DNA from: Oscillospiraceae bacterium
GTDB lineage: Bacteria > Bacillota > Clostridia > Oscillospirales > Ruminococcaceae
NCBI GenBank assembly: GCA_009777725.1
Contig: WRLG01000029.1
Location: 1 to 34,434, forward strand
Direction of reading: 5' to 3'
Length of the DNA stretch: 34,434 bases
Numbering within the stretch: the stretch's first letter is position 1; each line of letters opens with the position of its first letter. A model generated the notes under the pieces. The model was not told the DNA's origin. It worked only from the letters and a program-made list of their open reading frames with translations, and did no database searches. This document shows positions 18,638-27,870 of this stretch, one piece after another. The position numbers and the translations under genes are program-made.

Positions 18638-18702
18638 GCACTTTGTTGAATTCGGTCATATTTTGTGGAATTCGGTCAAAAATTCCCTTAATTTACCAAA
18701 AA
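18627..18702 (-). repeat. Shared upstream element, copy B (tandem 20-bp repeats)
   Basis: It aligns to 16107-16182 at a constant offset of 2520 with five mismatches and no gaps. The two units lie at 18642-18657 and 18662-18677; the promoter-proximal unit has one change (C to A on the minus strand). Similarity stops sharply at the -35 box on one side and near 18702 on the other. Confidence 0.8.
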
Positions 18703-18786
18703 TCAGCCGCCACGCCCCAATCTGCCGCCTTTTAAATCTTTTTTAATTTACCCTATAATCAGACAGTTTTTTAACCCGACAGGTTG

Positions 18787-18792
18787 TATAAT
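18787..18792 (+). promoter_or_regulatory. Possible spoIIG promoter -10 box
   Basis: TATAAT at 18787-18792 has no good -35 at 17 bp. That resembles the Spo0A-dependent spoIIG promoter of Bacillus. The reverse complement of 18775-18781 is TGTCGGG, a 5/7 match to the Spo0A core TGTCGAA. This is suggestive only. Confidence 0.35.
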
Positions 18793-18829
18793 GATTAGTA
18801 TGAACCGCCGAGGGACAGGGGTGACGGGC

Positions 18830-19681
18830 TTGTATGTTTACCTTGACATACTTATCATAACGAGTATTTACATAAACTTTTTTTTATTGAAAGCCGCGGC
18901 GAAAATAACCCACGCCGATTTGAAAAGCGGCAAATGCGTTTTAGGGGCTTTGGCGGGCAGCTTGTTTTCGCTTGTAATACTCCTGCCGGAGCTTAGCTTT
19001 TTTTTGCTTACGCTTATACGCCTGCTCGGTGCTGCCGCTACGGTATATACCGCGTTCTGCGGCAAGCCCCTGCGGGAGATATGCAGGAACATTTGGGTGT
19101 TTTTCTTTGTAAGCTTTCTCTTTGCAGGTGTGGAATACGGGTTGGCAATGCTTTTGGGCGGCGGGGCGAGTGTCTGGCACAATTCGGTTTTGTATATTGA
19201 CATATCCTTGGCGGTCCTCACTGCGTCCACGATTATATCATACGCGGCAATATCACTATTCCGCCGATTTTTAGACAGCAAAAATGACTTTGACGGCAAA
19301 TATCTAATAACGGTATACAAAGGCGATGAAAAAGCTGAGTTTAAGGCGATTTGCGACACATGCAACAACCTTACCGATTCCTTCAGCGGCAAGCCTGTAA
19401 TTGTTTGCGGCAAGGAAAGCCTAAAACCTATTTTTAACGGCGGCGAACTTGAAGGCATATTGCGCTTTGCGGCAAATTCGGACAATGCCCTGCCGTCGTA
19501 TACGGGCTGGCGTTTGATACCTTTTAATACGGTTAATTCAACGGGTTTGCTCCCTTCGTTTCTGCCGAGCAGGGTGTATATAAAAAACTTAAACACAAGG
19601 CGGGTAAAATACACCGCCGCATACATTGGCATAGTCGAAAAGGATATGGAGTACGCTGTATTTAATCCTAAAATATTGTAG
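18830..19681 (+). CDS. spoIIGA: SpoIIGA, sporulation sigma-E factor processing peptidase
   Basis: This protein has about 283 residues from TTG 18830, which I chose because AGGGGTGA lies 8 nt upstream and the product then starts MYVYLDILI as family members do; an in-frame ATG at 18791 adds 13 residues. The N-terminal half has several membrane segments (about 5-25, 35-55, 58-78, 88-110, 122-145). The C-terminal half is the aspartic protease domain, with the catalytic motif at D176 read as DTCNNLTDSFSGKPVIV and a later GLLPSFLP motif. SpoIIGA sits in the septal membrane and cleaves pro-sigma-E in the mother cell once activated by SpoIIR from the forespore. The Gly that normally follows DT/DS is Cys here. 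It is 9 nt from sigE. Confidence 0.92.
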   Translation: MYVYLDILIITSIYINFFLLKAAAKITHADLKSGKCVLGALAGSLFSLVILLPELSFFLLTLIRLLGAAATVYTAFCGKPLREICRNIWVFFFVSFLFAGVEYGLAMLLGGGASVWHNSVLYIDISLAVLTASTIISYAAISLFRRFLDSKNDFDGKYLITVYKGDEKAEFKAICDTCNNLTDSFSGKPVIVCGKESLKPIFNGGELEGILRFAANSDNALPSYTGWRLIPFNTVNSTGLLPSFLPSRVYIKNLNTRRVKYTAAYIGIVEKDMEYAVFNPKIL

Positions 19682-19690
19682 GAGTATACT

Positions 19691-20407
19691 ATGAGGTTAG
19701 TTGAGAAGATTACAATTTGGGTTGCAACAAAACTGCGTTTTCCCCGCAAACCCAAGGATATACATTATATAAACGGAAGCGAAACGCTCCCCCCGCCCCT
19801 TTCAAGGGAGGAGGAAGAGCGGGTATTTTCAATGCTTGAAAGCAACGGCGAGCGCGCTAAGCAAATATTGATTACGCACAATTTGAGGCTTGTCGTTTAC
19901 ATCGCGAAAAAGTTTGAATCAACGGGAATCGGCATTGAGGATTTGGTATCAATCGGCACTATCGGTCTTATAAAAGCTGTCAACACGTTCAGTCCTGATA
20001 GAAATATTAAGCTTGCCACATATGCTTCCCGCTGTATTGAGAATGAAATTCTTATGTTTTTGAGGAAATCATCGCAATATAAAAATGAGGTTTCAATTGA
20101 TGAGCCGCTTAATATGGATTGGGACGGAAACGAGCTTCTGCTGTCGGATATATTAGGCACAGAGGAGGATGTTGTCAACGGCGGCATTGAGAGCGAAGCT
20201 GAAAAGGGAATCCTCATAGACGCAGTCAACAGACTGCCGGAGCGTGAACGCTCAATTATGAGGATGCGCTTCGGGCTTTTAGACGGCAAAGAAAAAACCC
20301 AAAAGGAGGTAGCAGATTTAATAGGAATCTCCCAATCCTACATATCCCGTCTGGAAAAACGCATTATAAAGAAGCTTCGGAGAGAGCTGGAAAAGGTTAT
20401 TTCGTGA
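19691..20407 (+). CDS. sigE: RNA polymerase sporulation sigma factor sigma-E (pro-form)
   Basis: This 238-residue sigma-70 family protein carries the pro-sequence at about 1-27, followed by the conserved processing region [14 protein letters not shown] (25-38). Region 2 lies at about 58-125 ([16 protein letters not shown], then [16 protein letters not shown]). Region 4 lies at about 175-235 ([39 protein letters not shown]). It directs early mother-cell gene expression during sporulation. The ribosome binding site AGGAG follows the spoIIGA stop at once, so the two genes form the usual operon. In many spore-formers sigG comes next; here a 244-bp gap and a phosphorelay gene follow instead. Confidence 0.97.
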   Translation: MRLVEKITIWVATKLRFPRKPKDIHYINGSETLPPPLSREEEERVFSMLESNGERAKQILITHNLRLVVYIAKKFESTGIGIEDLVSIGTIGLIKAVNTFSPDRNIKLATYASRCIENEILMFLRKSSQYKNEVSIDEPLNMDWDGNELLLSDILGTEEDVVNGGIESEAEKGILIDAVNRLPERERSIMRMRFGLLDGKEKTQKEVADLIGISQSYISRLEKRIIKKLRRELEKVIS

Positions 20408-20516
20408 GATGTTGTATGTATTGTATGGTAATTTTTAGGTGAAACAGGGCTGTTTTGTATAAAAATGGGAATACTTTGTAGTTTTTTCCGATTTTATTAC
20501 AAATTAGCCCTTTTTA

Positions 20517-20546
20517 TTGACAAAAGGTAGTTGAATGGTGTATGAT
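20517..20546 (+). promoter_or_regulatory. Possible upstream promoter of the REC-tail/kinase unit
   Basis: TTGACA (20517-20522), an 18-nt spacer and TATGAT (20541-20546), about 75 bp upstream of the second promoter. The gap between sigE and 20661 contains these two promoters and no gene that I can support. Confidence 0.55.
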
Positions 20547-20589
20547 TAATTTTTTTCATGCGTTTGCCGTGAAAATATAAAACCAACTA

Positions 20590-20618
20590 TTGACTTTAAA
20601 GAATTTTTTATGTATAAT
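20590..20618 (+). promoter_or_regulatory. Sigma-A promoter of the REC-tail/kinase unit
   Basis: TTGACT (20590-20595), a 17-nt spacer and TATAAT (20613-20618), 42 nt before the start codon. Confidence 0.8.
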
Positions 20619-20660
20619 ATAATAACAAAGGATAAATTGATTTAATAAGGAGTGCTGAAC

Positions 20661-21578
20661 ATGCTTGATAAAGAAAGGCTTCTGAAGGTTTCGGAGATTG
20701 ACGGCGATAGCATAAGGCAGATGAACATGAGTATGCTCGATACATTTACGATAACGGCGGATTCTTTAATCGATGGCTTTCCGGCTTTGGAGGAGAACAT
20801 AAAAAACGCGCTGAAAGCCGATGACCGCGATTCGCTGACAAAATACCTCTTAGACCTGCACGATATACTAAGGCAGGTATACGCCGAGAGATTAGCCGAA
20901 TCATGCCTGAATCAGCTTAACACCATATTCAGCACTGAGTATGATGATTTGCAGGCGTTTGTGGTTTATGCGTTAAAGGCGGTTTCCGCGCTTTCCATTG
21001 ATTTGCAGATGGCGGGGCATAAGGATATGCCCAAGCTCTACGGCGGCGTTAGTTCGGAAGTCAGCGATGACAAGAAAACCATACTTGCCGTTGACGACAG
21101 GCATTTTTTCTTGAACGCCATAAAAAATATGCTCACCGGCACCGGCTATAAGCTGGTTTGCATAAGCTCCGGCATGTCGGCTTTGAATTATCTCGACAAC
21201 CATAAACCCGACCTCTTCCTCCTTGATATTGAAATGCCCGAGATGGACGGCTACGAGCTGGCGCGCCGCATAAGAGCTTCCGGGCAAACCGCGCCGATTA
21301 TCTTCCTCACGGGTAACTCGAAGAAGGAGTACGTACTGAAGGCTCTGCAGGCTGGAGCGGCGGACTTTATTGTAAAGCCGGTCACAAAAGACCAATTGCT
21401 TGAAAGAATTGTGAAGTACATAAAGCCCGAAGAGACCCAAGTGCCCGATGTGTCCGATACGTCCGATGTGTCTGATGAGCCTGATGTGAACAATCTGCCC
21501 GATGAGCCTAGTGTTACCAATGTAACCAATGAACCCAATATGCCAAATGAGCCCGATAATGAATCGGTTGAGAGCTGA
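20661..21578 (+). CDS. Response regulator: helical N-domain, REC, low-complexity acidic tail
   Basis: The 305-residue protein starts at ATG 20661, which has AAGGAG 8 nt upstream; an in-frame GTG at 20652 overlaps that site. Residues of about 1-125 are an all-helical domain I do not recognise; it lacks a clear HPt histidine motif. The receiver domain at about 138-255 has VDD, D189 in LLDIEMP and K239 in IVKP. The last 48 residues are a hydrophilic tail built on repeats of DVSD, DEPD and NEPN, with matching short DNA repeats at about 21446-21560. No DNA-binding domain is present. It lies 22 nt before the hybrid kinase gene at 21601 and is probably its partner. Confidence 0.88.
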   Translation: MLDKERLLKVSEIDGDSIRQMNMSMLDTFTITADSLIDGFPALEENIKNALKADDRDSLTKYLLDLHDILRQVYAERLAESCLNQLNTIFSTEYDDLQAFVVYALKAVSALSIDLQMAGHKDMPKLYGGVSSEVSDDKKTILAVDDRHFFLNAIKNMLTGTGYKLVCISSGMSALNYLDNHKPDLFLLDIEMPEMDGYELARRIRASGQTAPIIFLTGNSKKEYVLKALQAGAADFIVKPVTKDQLLERIVKYIKPEETQVPDVSDTSDVSDEPDVNNLPDEPSVTNVTNEPNMPNEPDNESVES

Positions 21579-21600
21579 GAGCCGAAAGGGGAGATTGGCT

Positions 21601-24600
21601 TTGAAGAAAAAATTCATTCGTGTATTCCTTGCCGCCGCGCTTTTAGCATCCCTCCTGCCCGGCTGCAGCGAAGCTTTGAGCTCGGAGGGGAATAATGCAG
21701 CACCCGGCATATATAGCGACTACCGCGAAATCCCCGGAGTTACGGAGCTCGAGGTCGAGGAAATTGAACGTCTGAAAGCACAGAGGGATTCCTTTTCTTA
21801 CGGAATGAGCCTAAGCACCGAGGCGTTTTTAGATGAAAACGGGAATGTTGACGGCTTCACGGCACTGGTCTGCGATTGGCTGAGCGGCTTGCTTGGTATT
21901 GAGTTTATCCCGTCTGTTCACGGCTGGGGAGAGCTAAAGGAGGGCTTGGAAAACGGAGCGATTGATTTTACGGGAGATATAGCCATAACCGCCGCGCGCC
22001 GCGAGGCTTATTATATGACTGAGGCAATTGCCGAGCGGCAGTTGATTGTCGTTAGCTCAAAGGGCTCTCCTCTTTTGGAAGTGAATCAGTCGCCGCGCTA
22101 TGCGTTTTTAGAGGGTTCAAGCTCCTATTCGCTGGTATCAACTCACCAAGAGGACTTTTCTCCGCTCTTTGCCGAGGATTATTTCGATGCCTTTGAAATG
22201 CTGAAAAGCGGGCGCGTCGATGCGATTATTGCGGGCTCAAACGCGAAAGCCGCCTTTGAGGTGCACGAGGGCTTGGAAATCAACTATTTATTACCGATGG
22301 CTTTCGCCCCCGTTTCGCTTTCAACCCAAGAATCCGAGCTTGCGCCCGTCATAGCGGTCGTTCAAAAGGCTTTGGACGATGGCTCTATACGGCATTTGGT
22401 TAACCTCTACAACCAAGGTAATCAAAAATATATCAAGCATAAATTCCGCTCCCTTTTAAGTGATGAGGAACGAGAATACATAAAAAATAACCCAACTATC
22501 CCCGTAGCCATCGAACCCTCCAACTACCCCGTAAGCTTTTACAACAACTTAGAGGGGCAATGGCAGGGAATCGCCATAGATATGATGGACGAGCTGGAGC
22601 AGCTTATCGGCATAAAATTTGAAGCGGTAAACAGCCGAAACGAAGAATGGCTAAGCCTTCTGGATGCTTTGGAGACAGGGAGGGCGGCAATGGTCAGCGA
22701 GCTTCTCTACACAAAAGAAAGAGAAGAAAACTTTATATGGAACAAAAATAAACTATTTGCCGATTCCTTTGTCCTTATATCAAAAAGTGAGCACTACGAT
22801 ATAAGCGTTAACGAAATCCTTTACACAAGCGTGGGAGTCGTAAAGGGGACGGCTCACGGGGATTTGTTTTTGCAATGGTTTCCCGAGCATCGGCATGTAA
22901 CGGTATATGAAGATAACCCCGCCGCTTTCGGGGCGTTGGAGCGGGGTGAAATTGATATGCTGATGTCAAGCAGACACCAGCTGTTAAACCTCACGAACTA
23001 CCGCGAGCAGGTGGGCTATAAGGCTAATTTTATCTTTGCCGCCGAATATGAATCAACCTTTGGCTTCAATAAGAACTATGAGGTGCTTTGCTCGATAATT
23101 GACAAAGGGATGGGGCTGATTGATAAGGACGTAATATCCGGGTATTGGATGCGGAAAACCTTTGATTACCGCGTAAAGCTTGCGCGCCAAAGAACGGTAT
23201 GGATGCTCGGAGCTTCCGCGTTCTTCCTTATTTTGGTGTTTTTAGTATTTCTGTTTTTCCGCAAAAAAAGCGAGGGGCATCGCCTTGAAAGGCTTGTTCA
23301 TATCCGCACTGAGGAGTTGGAGGAGGCTATAGATGCCGCCGAAGCGGCAAACCGCTCAAAATCCTCCTTTCTTGCAAGCATGTCGCACGAAATACGTACC
23401 CCCATGAACGCCGTAATCGGTATGCTGGAGCTTTTAACCCACGAGCCTCTTAACGACCGCCAGATGAACTATGTCAGCGATATTAAGCACTCTGCGGTTT
23501 CTTTGCTGTCTATCATCAATGATATATTGGACATGTCTAAAATCGAAGCGGGGAAGATGGAGCTTATCCCCGTGGACTATGATTTCATGGCTTTTTTGGA
23601 CAATATCCATTCTATGTTCACCTATGTCGCCGAGGAAAAGGGCTTGGAATTTAAATTTGAAACGCAGGGCGATTTACCCGGCTGTCTTTTCGGCGATGAT
23701 ATACGTTTAAGGCAAATCATCATAAACATCTGCGGAAACGCCGTAAAGTTTACCCAAAGGGGTTATGTTGAGCTTAAAGTTATCAATGCGGGCGATACCA
23801 TGATTTTTAAAATATCCGATTCCGGCAGAGGGATAAAGCAAGAGGATATAGAGGGGCTTTTCAGCGCGTTCGGTCAGACCGATACCGTTAAGAACAGGAA
23901 CATTGCCGGCACAGGCTTAGGGCTTGCAATCTGCAAATCCTTTGCCCAAATGATGCACGGCACGATTGAAGTCGAGAGCGAATACGGTGACGGCAGTACC
24001 TTTACCGTTACCATTCCGCTTATTCAGGGCGATGCCGAAAAGCTTAAAGCGGCAGTTCCGAAAGGCAGTAAGCTTTTCGCGCCCAAGGCTAAAATTCTGG
24101 TGGTCGATGATAATGAGTTTAACCTAAAGGTAGCGGTCGGACTGCTGAAGCTCTCGAAGATTAACGTAGAAACCGCGTCCTCCGGCGCGTTAGCGGTTGA
24201 AATGGTTCAGCAAACCGATTATCATATTGTCTTTATGGACCATATGATGCCGGAAATGGACGGCGTTGAAACCACTGCGGCTATACGCGCGCTCGGCGGA
24301 AAATATGAGAAGCTTGCCATTATCGCCTTGACCGCCAATGCCGTTCAAGGTTCAAGGGAATTTTTCCTCTCAAACAGCTTTGACGACTTTTTATCAAAGC
24401 CCATTGATGTCCGCGAGTTAATATCCTTGCTGAAAAAATGGTTGCCGGAGAGCTTACTGGAAAAAGCCTCGGCGCAAAGCGCGGAGGCTCAAGAAGAACA
24501 GGGCGGCAAGAAAGCAGAATTTTTGGAATTATTAAAAGGCATTGATGAAATTAATGTAAAAGTAGGGCTGAAATGCGCTTCAGATGAGGAGAGCCTGTAT

Positions 24601-25110
24601 TATGAGGCTGTCGAACAATGCTGTAAGCAACTGCCCGGAGAGAGCTCAAAAATGTCCTCATACTTGGCGAGCGGTGCTGTTGCCGATTTCGCTATAGCGG
24701 TACACGGCGTTAAATCCGTCCTTGCTACCATCGGCGCGGTCGCACTGTCAGATAATGCGTTTACATTGGAAAAAGCGGCGAAAAATCATAACGAAGTAAT
24801 CTGCAATGAGCTTTTCCCCGACTTTTATGATAACCTCTCAGCCCTGCATAAAAAACTGCTTGTCATCTTCCCCGCAAAAACAGCGGCTGAAAGAGAGCAG
24901 GGGGATTTAGAGAAGCTCAGGCAGAGCATTGAAAGCGCGCTTGAATATGCCCGCGAGTATGACAGTGACGGCGGAAGCGCGGCGGTCGAGCCCCTACTTA
25001 GCTTTGACTACGGCGAATACCGCAACACCCTGCTGGAAACTGCCGCTAAAGCCTTTAAGGAATTTGACTGCGAAAGCGCGTTAAAAGCTTTGGATAAGGT
25101 GATTCAGTAA
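21601..25110 (+). CDS. Hybrid histidine kinase with two SBP_bac_3 sensor domains (EvgS/BvgS-like)
   Basis: The 1169-residue protein starts at TTG 21601, with AAGGGGAG 7 nt upstream; this start puts the lipoprotein signal at the N-terminus (lipobox LPGC, C22), while an in-frame ATG at 21529 would bury it. Two SBP_bac_3 domains lie at about 40-270 and 285-515, with a membrane segment at 532-553. HisKA follows with H596 ([10 protein letters not shown]), then an ATPase domain (DSGRGI, GTGLGL), REC (D880, K933), HPt with H1035 (AVHGVKS), and a helical tail of about 65 residues. It parallels the kinase at 10421-14365 over the sensor half but lacks GAF. The 3-prime end overlaps the convergent kinase gene by 30 bp. 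Confidence 0.94.
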   Translation: MKKKFIRVFLAAALLASLLPGCSEALSSEGNNAAPGIYSDYREIPGVTELEVEEIERLKAQRDSFSYGMSLSTEAFLDENGNVDGFTALVCDWLSGLLGIEFIPSVHGWGELKEGLENGAIDFTGDIAITAARREAYYMTEAIAERQLIVVSSKGSPLLEVNQSPRYAFLEGSSSYSLVSTHQEDFSPLFAEDYFDAFEMLKSGRVDAIIAGSNAKAAFEVHEGLEINYLLPMAFAPVSLSTQESELAPVIAVVQKALDDGSIRHLVNLYNQGNQKYIKHKFRSLLSDEEREYIKNNPTIPVAIEPSNYPVSFYNNLEGQWQGIAIDMMDELEQLIGIKFEAVNSRNEEWLSLLDALETGRAAMVSELLYTKEREENFIWNKNKLFADSFVLISKSEHYDISVNEILYTSVGVVKGTAHGDLFLQWFPEHRHVTVYEDNPAAFGALERGEIDMLMSSRHQLLNLTNYREQVGYKANFIFAAEYESTFGFNKNYEVLCSIIDKGMGLIDKDVISGYWMRKTFDYRVKLARQRTVWMLGASAFFLILVFLVFLFFRKKSEGHRLERLVHIRTEELEEAIDAAEAANRSKSSFLASMSHEIRTPMNAVIGMLELLTHEPLNDRQMNYVSDIKHSAVSLLSIINDILDMSKIEAGKMELIPVDYDFMAFLDNIHSMFTYVAEEKGLEFKFETQGDLPGCLFGDDIRLRQIIINICGNAVKFTQRGYVELKVINAGDTMIFKISDSGRGIKQEDIEGLFSAFGQTDTVKNRNIAGTGLGLAICKSFAQMMHGTIEVESEYGDGSTFTVTIPLIQGDAEKLKAAVPKGSKLFAPKAKILVVDDNEFNLKVAVGLLKLSKINVETASSGALAVEMVQQTDYHIVFMDHMMPEMDGVETTAAIRALGGKYEKLAIIALTANAVQGSREFFLSNSFDDFLSKPIDVRELISLLKKWLPESLLEKASAQSAEAQEEQGGKKAEFLELLKGIDEINVKVGLKCASDEESLYYEAVEQCCKQLPGESSKMSSYLASGAVADFAIAVHGVKSVLATIGAVALSDNAFTLEKAAKNHNEVICNELFPDFYDNLSALHKKLLVIFPAKTAAEREQGDLEKLRQSIESALEYAREYDSDGGSAAVEPLLSFDYGEYRNTLLETAAKAFKEFDCESALKALDKVIQ

Positions 25111-27834
25111 AGCAGACGCGCCCTCAAAGTTGCTGTGTAAAAACAGCATACGGCGGATATTCTTTATTGTAGCTTCCGCTTCCTCATCTAAGTGCAGTTC
25201 CTTTAATTGTTCTACAATCTTGTAAGCCGCCGTGTCATCGTAATCCTCACAGGCGGCTTTGAGTTGTTCAAGCCGTTCCTTTATTTCGGCGACCTCAGCC
25301 GCGCTCTTGGGCGTTCCTGCGCCGGGCGCGGCTTTTGAGCTCTCCGCAGTAAGCTCTTTGATTAAGGCTTTAAGTATATTGATAAATTCGTCCTTATTGG
25401 CACGAATATATTCAAGTTCGCCATTTATTCCCGCTTGCTCCAGTTCAAACGCCAATTTAGAGCTTTGAGCTTCCCCTACGGTCGCAAGCGCGGACTTCAT
25501 CCCGTGCGCCGTAGTTGAAAACAGCTTGATGTCCCCGCTTTTAAACGCTTCGTCAAGGGTAAGAATTGCTTTTTCCGCATCGCCTTTGAATATGTCGAGT
25601 AGCTCGGGGTCTGTCCCTCTCTGCGTGATGCTGTTTGTATTTTCGGATTTTTCCGCTTCAAACTGCGGAGCGCATGGCATTGTATCGGGTAAGATGTGGC
25701 TTATTTTCAATGCTTTGTCGGGGTTTTTGTCCCGCACATGTTGGTTCAAAACCTCGTTTAAGCATACGGCATCAATCGGCTTAGGCATGAAACCGTCAAA
25801 GCCGTTTTTCTTGAACATGTCGGAGTTGCCGACCAAGGCGTTTGCGGTAAACGCTATAATGACGCCCTTGTAACCCAGAGAGCGTATGACTTGTGTCGTT
25901 TCTATCCCGTCCATCTCCGGCATCATATGGTCCATAAATATAACATCGTAGATTTGACCGTTTTCAACCTTTTTTATCGCGCAATAGCCGTCTGTCGCGG
26001 TTTCGACCTGTAACATATAGGGCGAAAGCAGTCCCTCGGCTACATACAGGTTGATTTCCAAATCGTCTACAACCAAAACCCTGCCGTATGGCATAGGCTC
26101 GTGTATAATCTGTACATTTTTATTTCCGCCGGTAAAGGAGAAAGTACGCAGTTGCTCGGCTGTTTGCGCGCCTATAACCGCATCCCCTGCGGATTTTTGC
26201 ATAACCTCTACGGTAAATTTGCTCCCCTTACCGTATTCGCTCTCAAAGTTAATCTCACCGCCCATCATAGCAGTGATACTCTTCGTTATGCTTAAACCAA
26301 GCCCTGCTCCCTCGGTAGCCTTGTTTGCCTCCGCGTTGAACCGCTGATATTTGGTGAACATCTTGGCGCAGTCCTCTTGCTTCATGCCCTGCCCGGTGTC
26401 CTCCACGACAAAGCACAATCGTACATCGTCCCCCTCAATTGAATGGCTTACCGACATTCGTATATGACCCCGCTCGGTATATTTGACGGCGTTTGAAAGA
26501 AGATTATTCAAGATTTGCTTTAGCCTGAGCTCATCGCCCAAAAGCATCAGCGGGAGCGTTTCATCTAATTCAAGCTTAAATTCAATCGGCTTAGAGCCTA
26601 TCCGCACAACATTAAGCTTAACCGTGCTGTTAATGAGCGCGGGAACGCTGTATTCCGCAGGGTTGAGGTCAAGCTTGCCCGTTTCAATTTTTGATATATC
26701 AAGAATATCGTTTACAATGCCGACTAGGACATTGCCCGAGTTATAAATACTCTCAAAAGCATACGCGCAATCCTTAGGCAGGCTTTCCTTTTGAAGCTGA
26801 ATTTGGGATATTCCTATAATCGCGTTAATCGGCGTTCGTATCTCGTGAGAGGTTGTCGCCAGAAATGTTGATTTAAACTCGCTTTCCTTTTCAAACTGCA
26901 CCTTTGCGGCGGAAAGCCGAAGCAAAATATAGCTTAAAACAACCAATACTGCCGCCAAAGCTAACATCCAAACGACACTGCTGTAAAGGTCGGAATTGTA
27001 ACTGCTGACCGGCATGACAACGCCGACATGCCAGCCGTTATACAGCTGTTGAAAAAATACAATTGATTTTGTCCCCGCGTTATCGCGCGCAATGACAGCC
27101 GACACCTCTTTGCCGGAGCGAAGTATGTCGGCTATTTCGGCAAAATCCTCGCTTACGGTATAAAGCTGGGCATTTTGATATTGCTCCAGAGGGTGGGCGA
27201 TGATATTCAAAAATTGGTTTACAATCATCCCGTAGCCGCCCTCGGTAAATTGCAGAGATTCCGAGTATTCCATAAGCCACGCGGTTTCAATGTCAAGAGC
27301 CAGTACGCCGTAATAATCTCCGTTTTTTCCGAAAATTCTCTGTGCAAGAGAGATAACCGTATTTCCCGTGTTCGTGTCAATATAGGGGGCTGTGTATTCG
27401 ATTTCATCGCTTCTGATAGCCAGCTGATACCAAGGGCTTCGCTGAGGGATATAATTATCCTCCAATTCAATATCGAAGCCCAGCATTAATTCTCCGCGTA
27501 TATGACCGTAGACATTTGTCAGCCCCACAACCCCGCCCTCTGATTTCAGCAGGCTTGTGGTTTGCGCCAGATAGCTGTGGATAGCTTCCTGCGATTCTCC
27601 CTTATCCAGCATATCCGTTACCGTGTTATAAACAATAACAAACGCGACCGACGGCTCGCGCAGGTAAGCATATATGGTTTTTTCGGTTTCATCAAGAGCA
27701 ACGGTAACGGCTTCAAAGGATTTCTTTTCTATAATATTGCTTACAGAAATACTGTTAATTAATATTATAAGAAAAAACGCCGCACACGCAAACAATATTT
27801 GAACATAAGTCATCTTTGTTTTTTTTATGCTCAC
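25081..27834 (-). CDS. Hybrid histidine kinase: dCache-HisKA-HATPase-REC-HPt
   Basis: This 917-residue membrane kinase has a membrane segment at 11-30, a dCache-type extracellular sensor at about 40-280 (RSPWYQ at 132-137, then VISLAQRIFGKNGDYYGVLALDI), and a second membrane segment at 287-306. HisKA has H330 in TSHEIRTPIN, and the ATPase domain has DTGQGM and a G2 box read as GAGLGL. REC is at about 585-700 (D635, K685), HPt at H777 (AHGMKS), and a helical tail at about 850-917. It is the third gene of a unit with the BMP lipoprotein (36 nt upstream) and the S-component-like gene, so the lipoprotein may present a ligand to it. Its cytoplasmic half is closest to the kinase at 6784-10368 (shared EPMPYG, DHMMP and SKPIDV-type motifs). 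Confidence 0.94.
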   Translation of the reverse strand: MSIKKTKMTYVQILFACAAFFLIILINSISVSNIIEKKSFEAVTVALDETEKTIYAYLREPSVAFVIVYNTVTDMLDKGESQEAIHSYLAQTTSLLKSEGGVVGLTNVYGHIRGELMLGFDIELEDNYIPQRSPWYQLAIRSDEIEYTAPYIDTNTGNTVISLAQRIFGKNGDYYGVLALDIETAWLMEYSESLQFTEGGYGMIVNQFLNIIAHPLEQYQNAQLYTVSEDFAEIADILRSGKEVSAVIARDNAGTKSIVFFQQLYNGWHVGVVMPVSSYNSDLYSSVVWMLALAAVLVVLSYILLRLSAAKVQFEKESEFKSTFLATTSHEIRTPINAIIGISQIQLQKESLPKDCAYAFESIYNSGNVLVGIVNDILDISKIETGKLDLNPAEYSVPALINSTVKLNVVRIGSKPIEFKLELDETLPLMLLGDELRLKQILNNLLSNAVKYTERGHIRMSVSHSIEGDDVRLCFVVEDTGQGMKQEDCAKMFTKYQRFNAEANKATEGAGLGLSITKSITAMMGGEINFESEYGKGSKFTVEVMQKSAGDAVIGAQTAEQLRTFSFTGGNKNVQIIHEPMPYGRVLVVDDLEINLYVAEGLLSPYMLQVETATDGYCAIKKVENGQIYDVIFMDHMMPEMDGIETTQVIRSLGYKGVIIAFTANALVGNSDMFKKNGFDGFMPKPIDAVCLNEVLNQHVRDKNPDKALKISHILPDTMPCAPQFEAEKSENTNSITQRGTDPELLDIFKGDAEKAILTLDEAFKSGDIKLFSTTAHGMKSALATVGEAQSSKLAFELEQAGINGELEYIRANKDEFINILKALIKELTAESSKAAPGAGTPKSAAEVAEIKERLEQLKAACEDYDDTAAYKIVEQLKELHLDEEAEATIKNIRRMLFLHSNFEGASALLNHLIQSF

Positions 27835-27870
27835 TTTAAATCCCCCCTAATATGGTCAGATTAAGACAGA

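Noticed and set aside
18868-19755. Long open frame (295 codons) on the minus strand opposite spoIIGA and the start of sigE
   Set aside because: The plus strand encodes clearly recognised SpoIIGA and sigma-E. The antisense product is basic and low in recognisable motifs and has no ribosome binding site.
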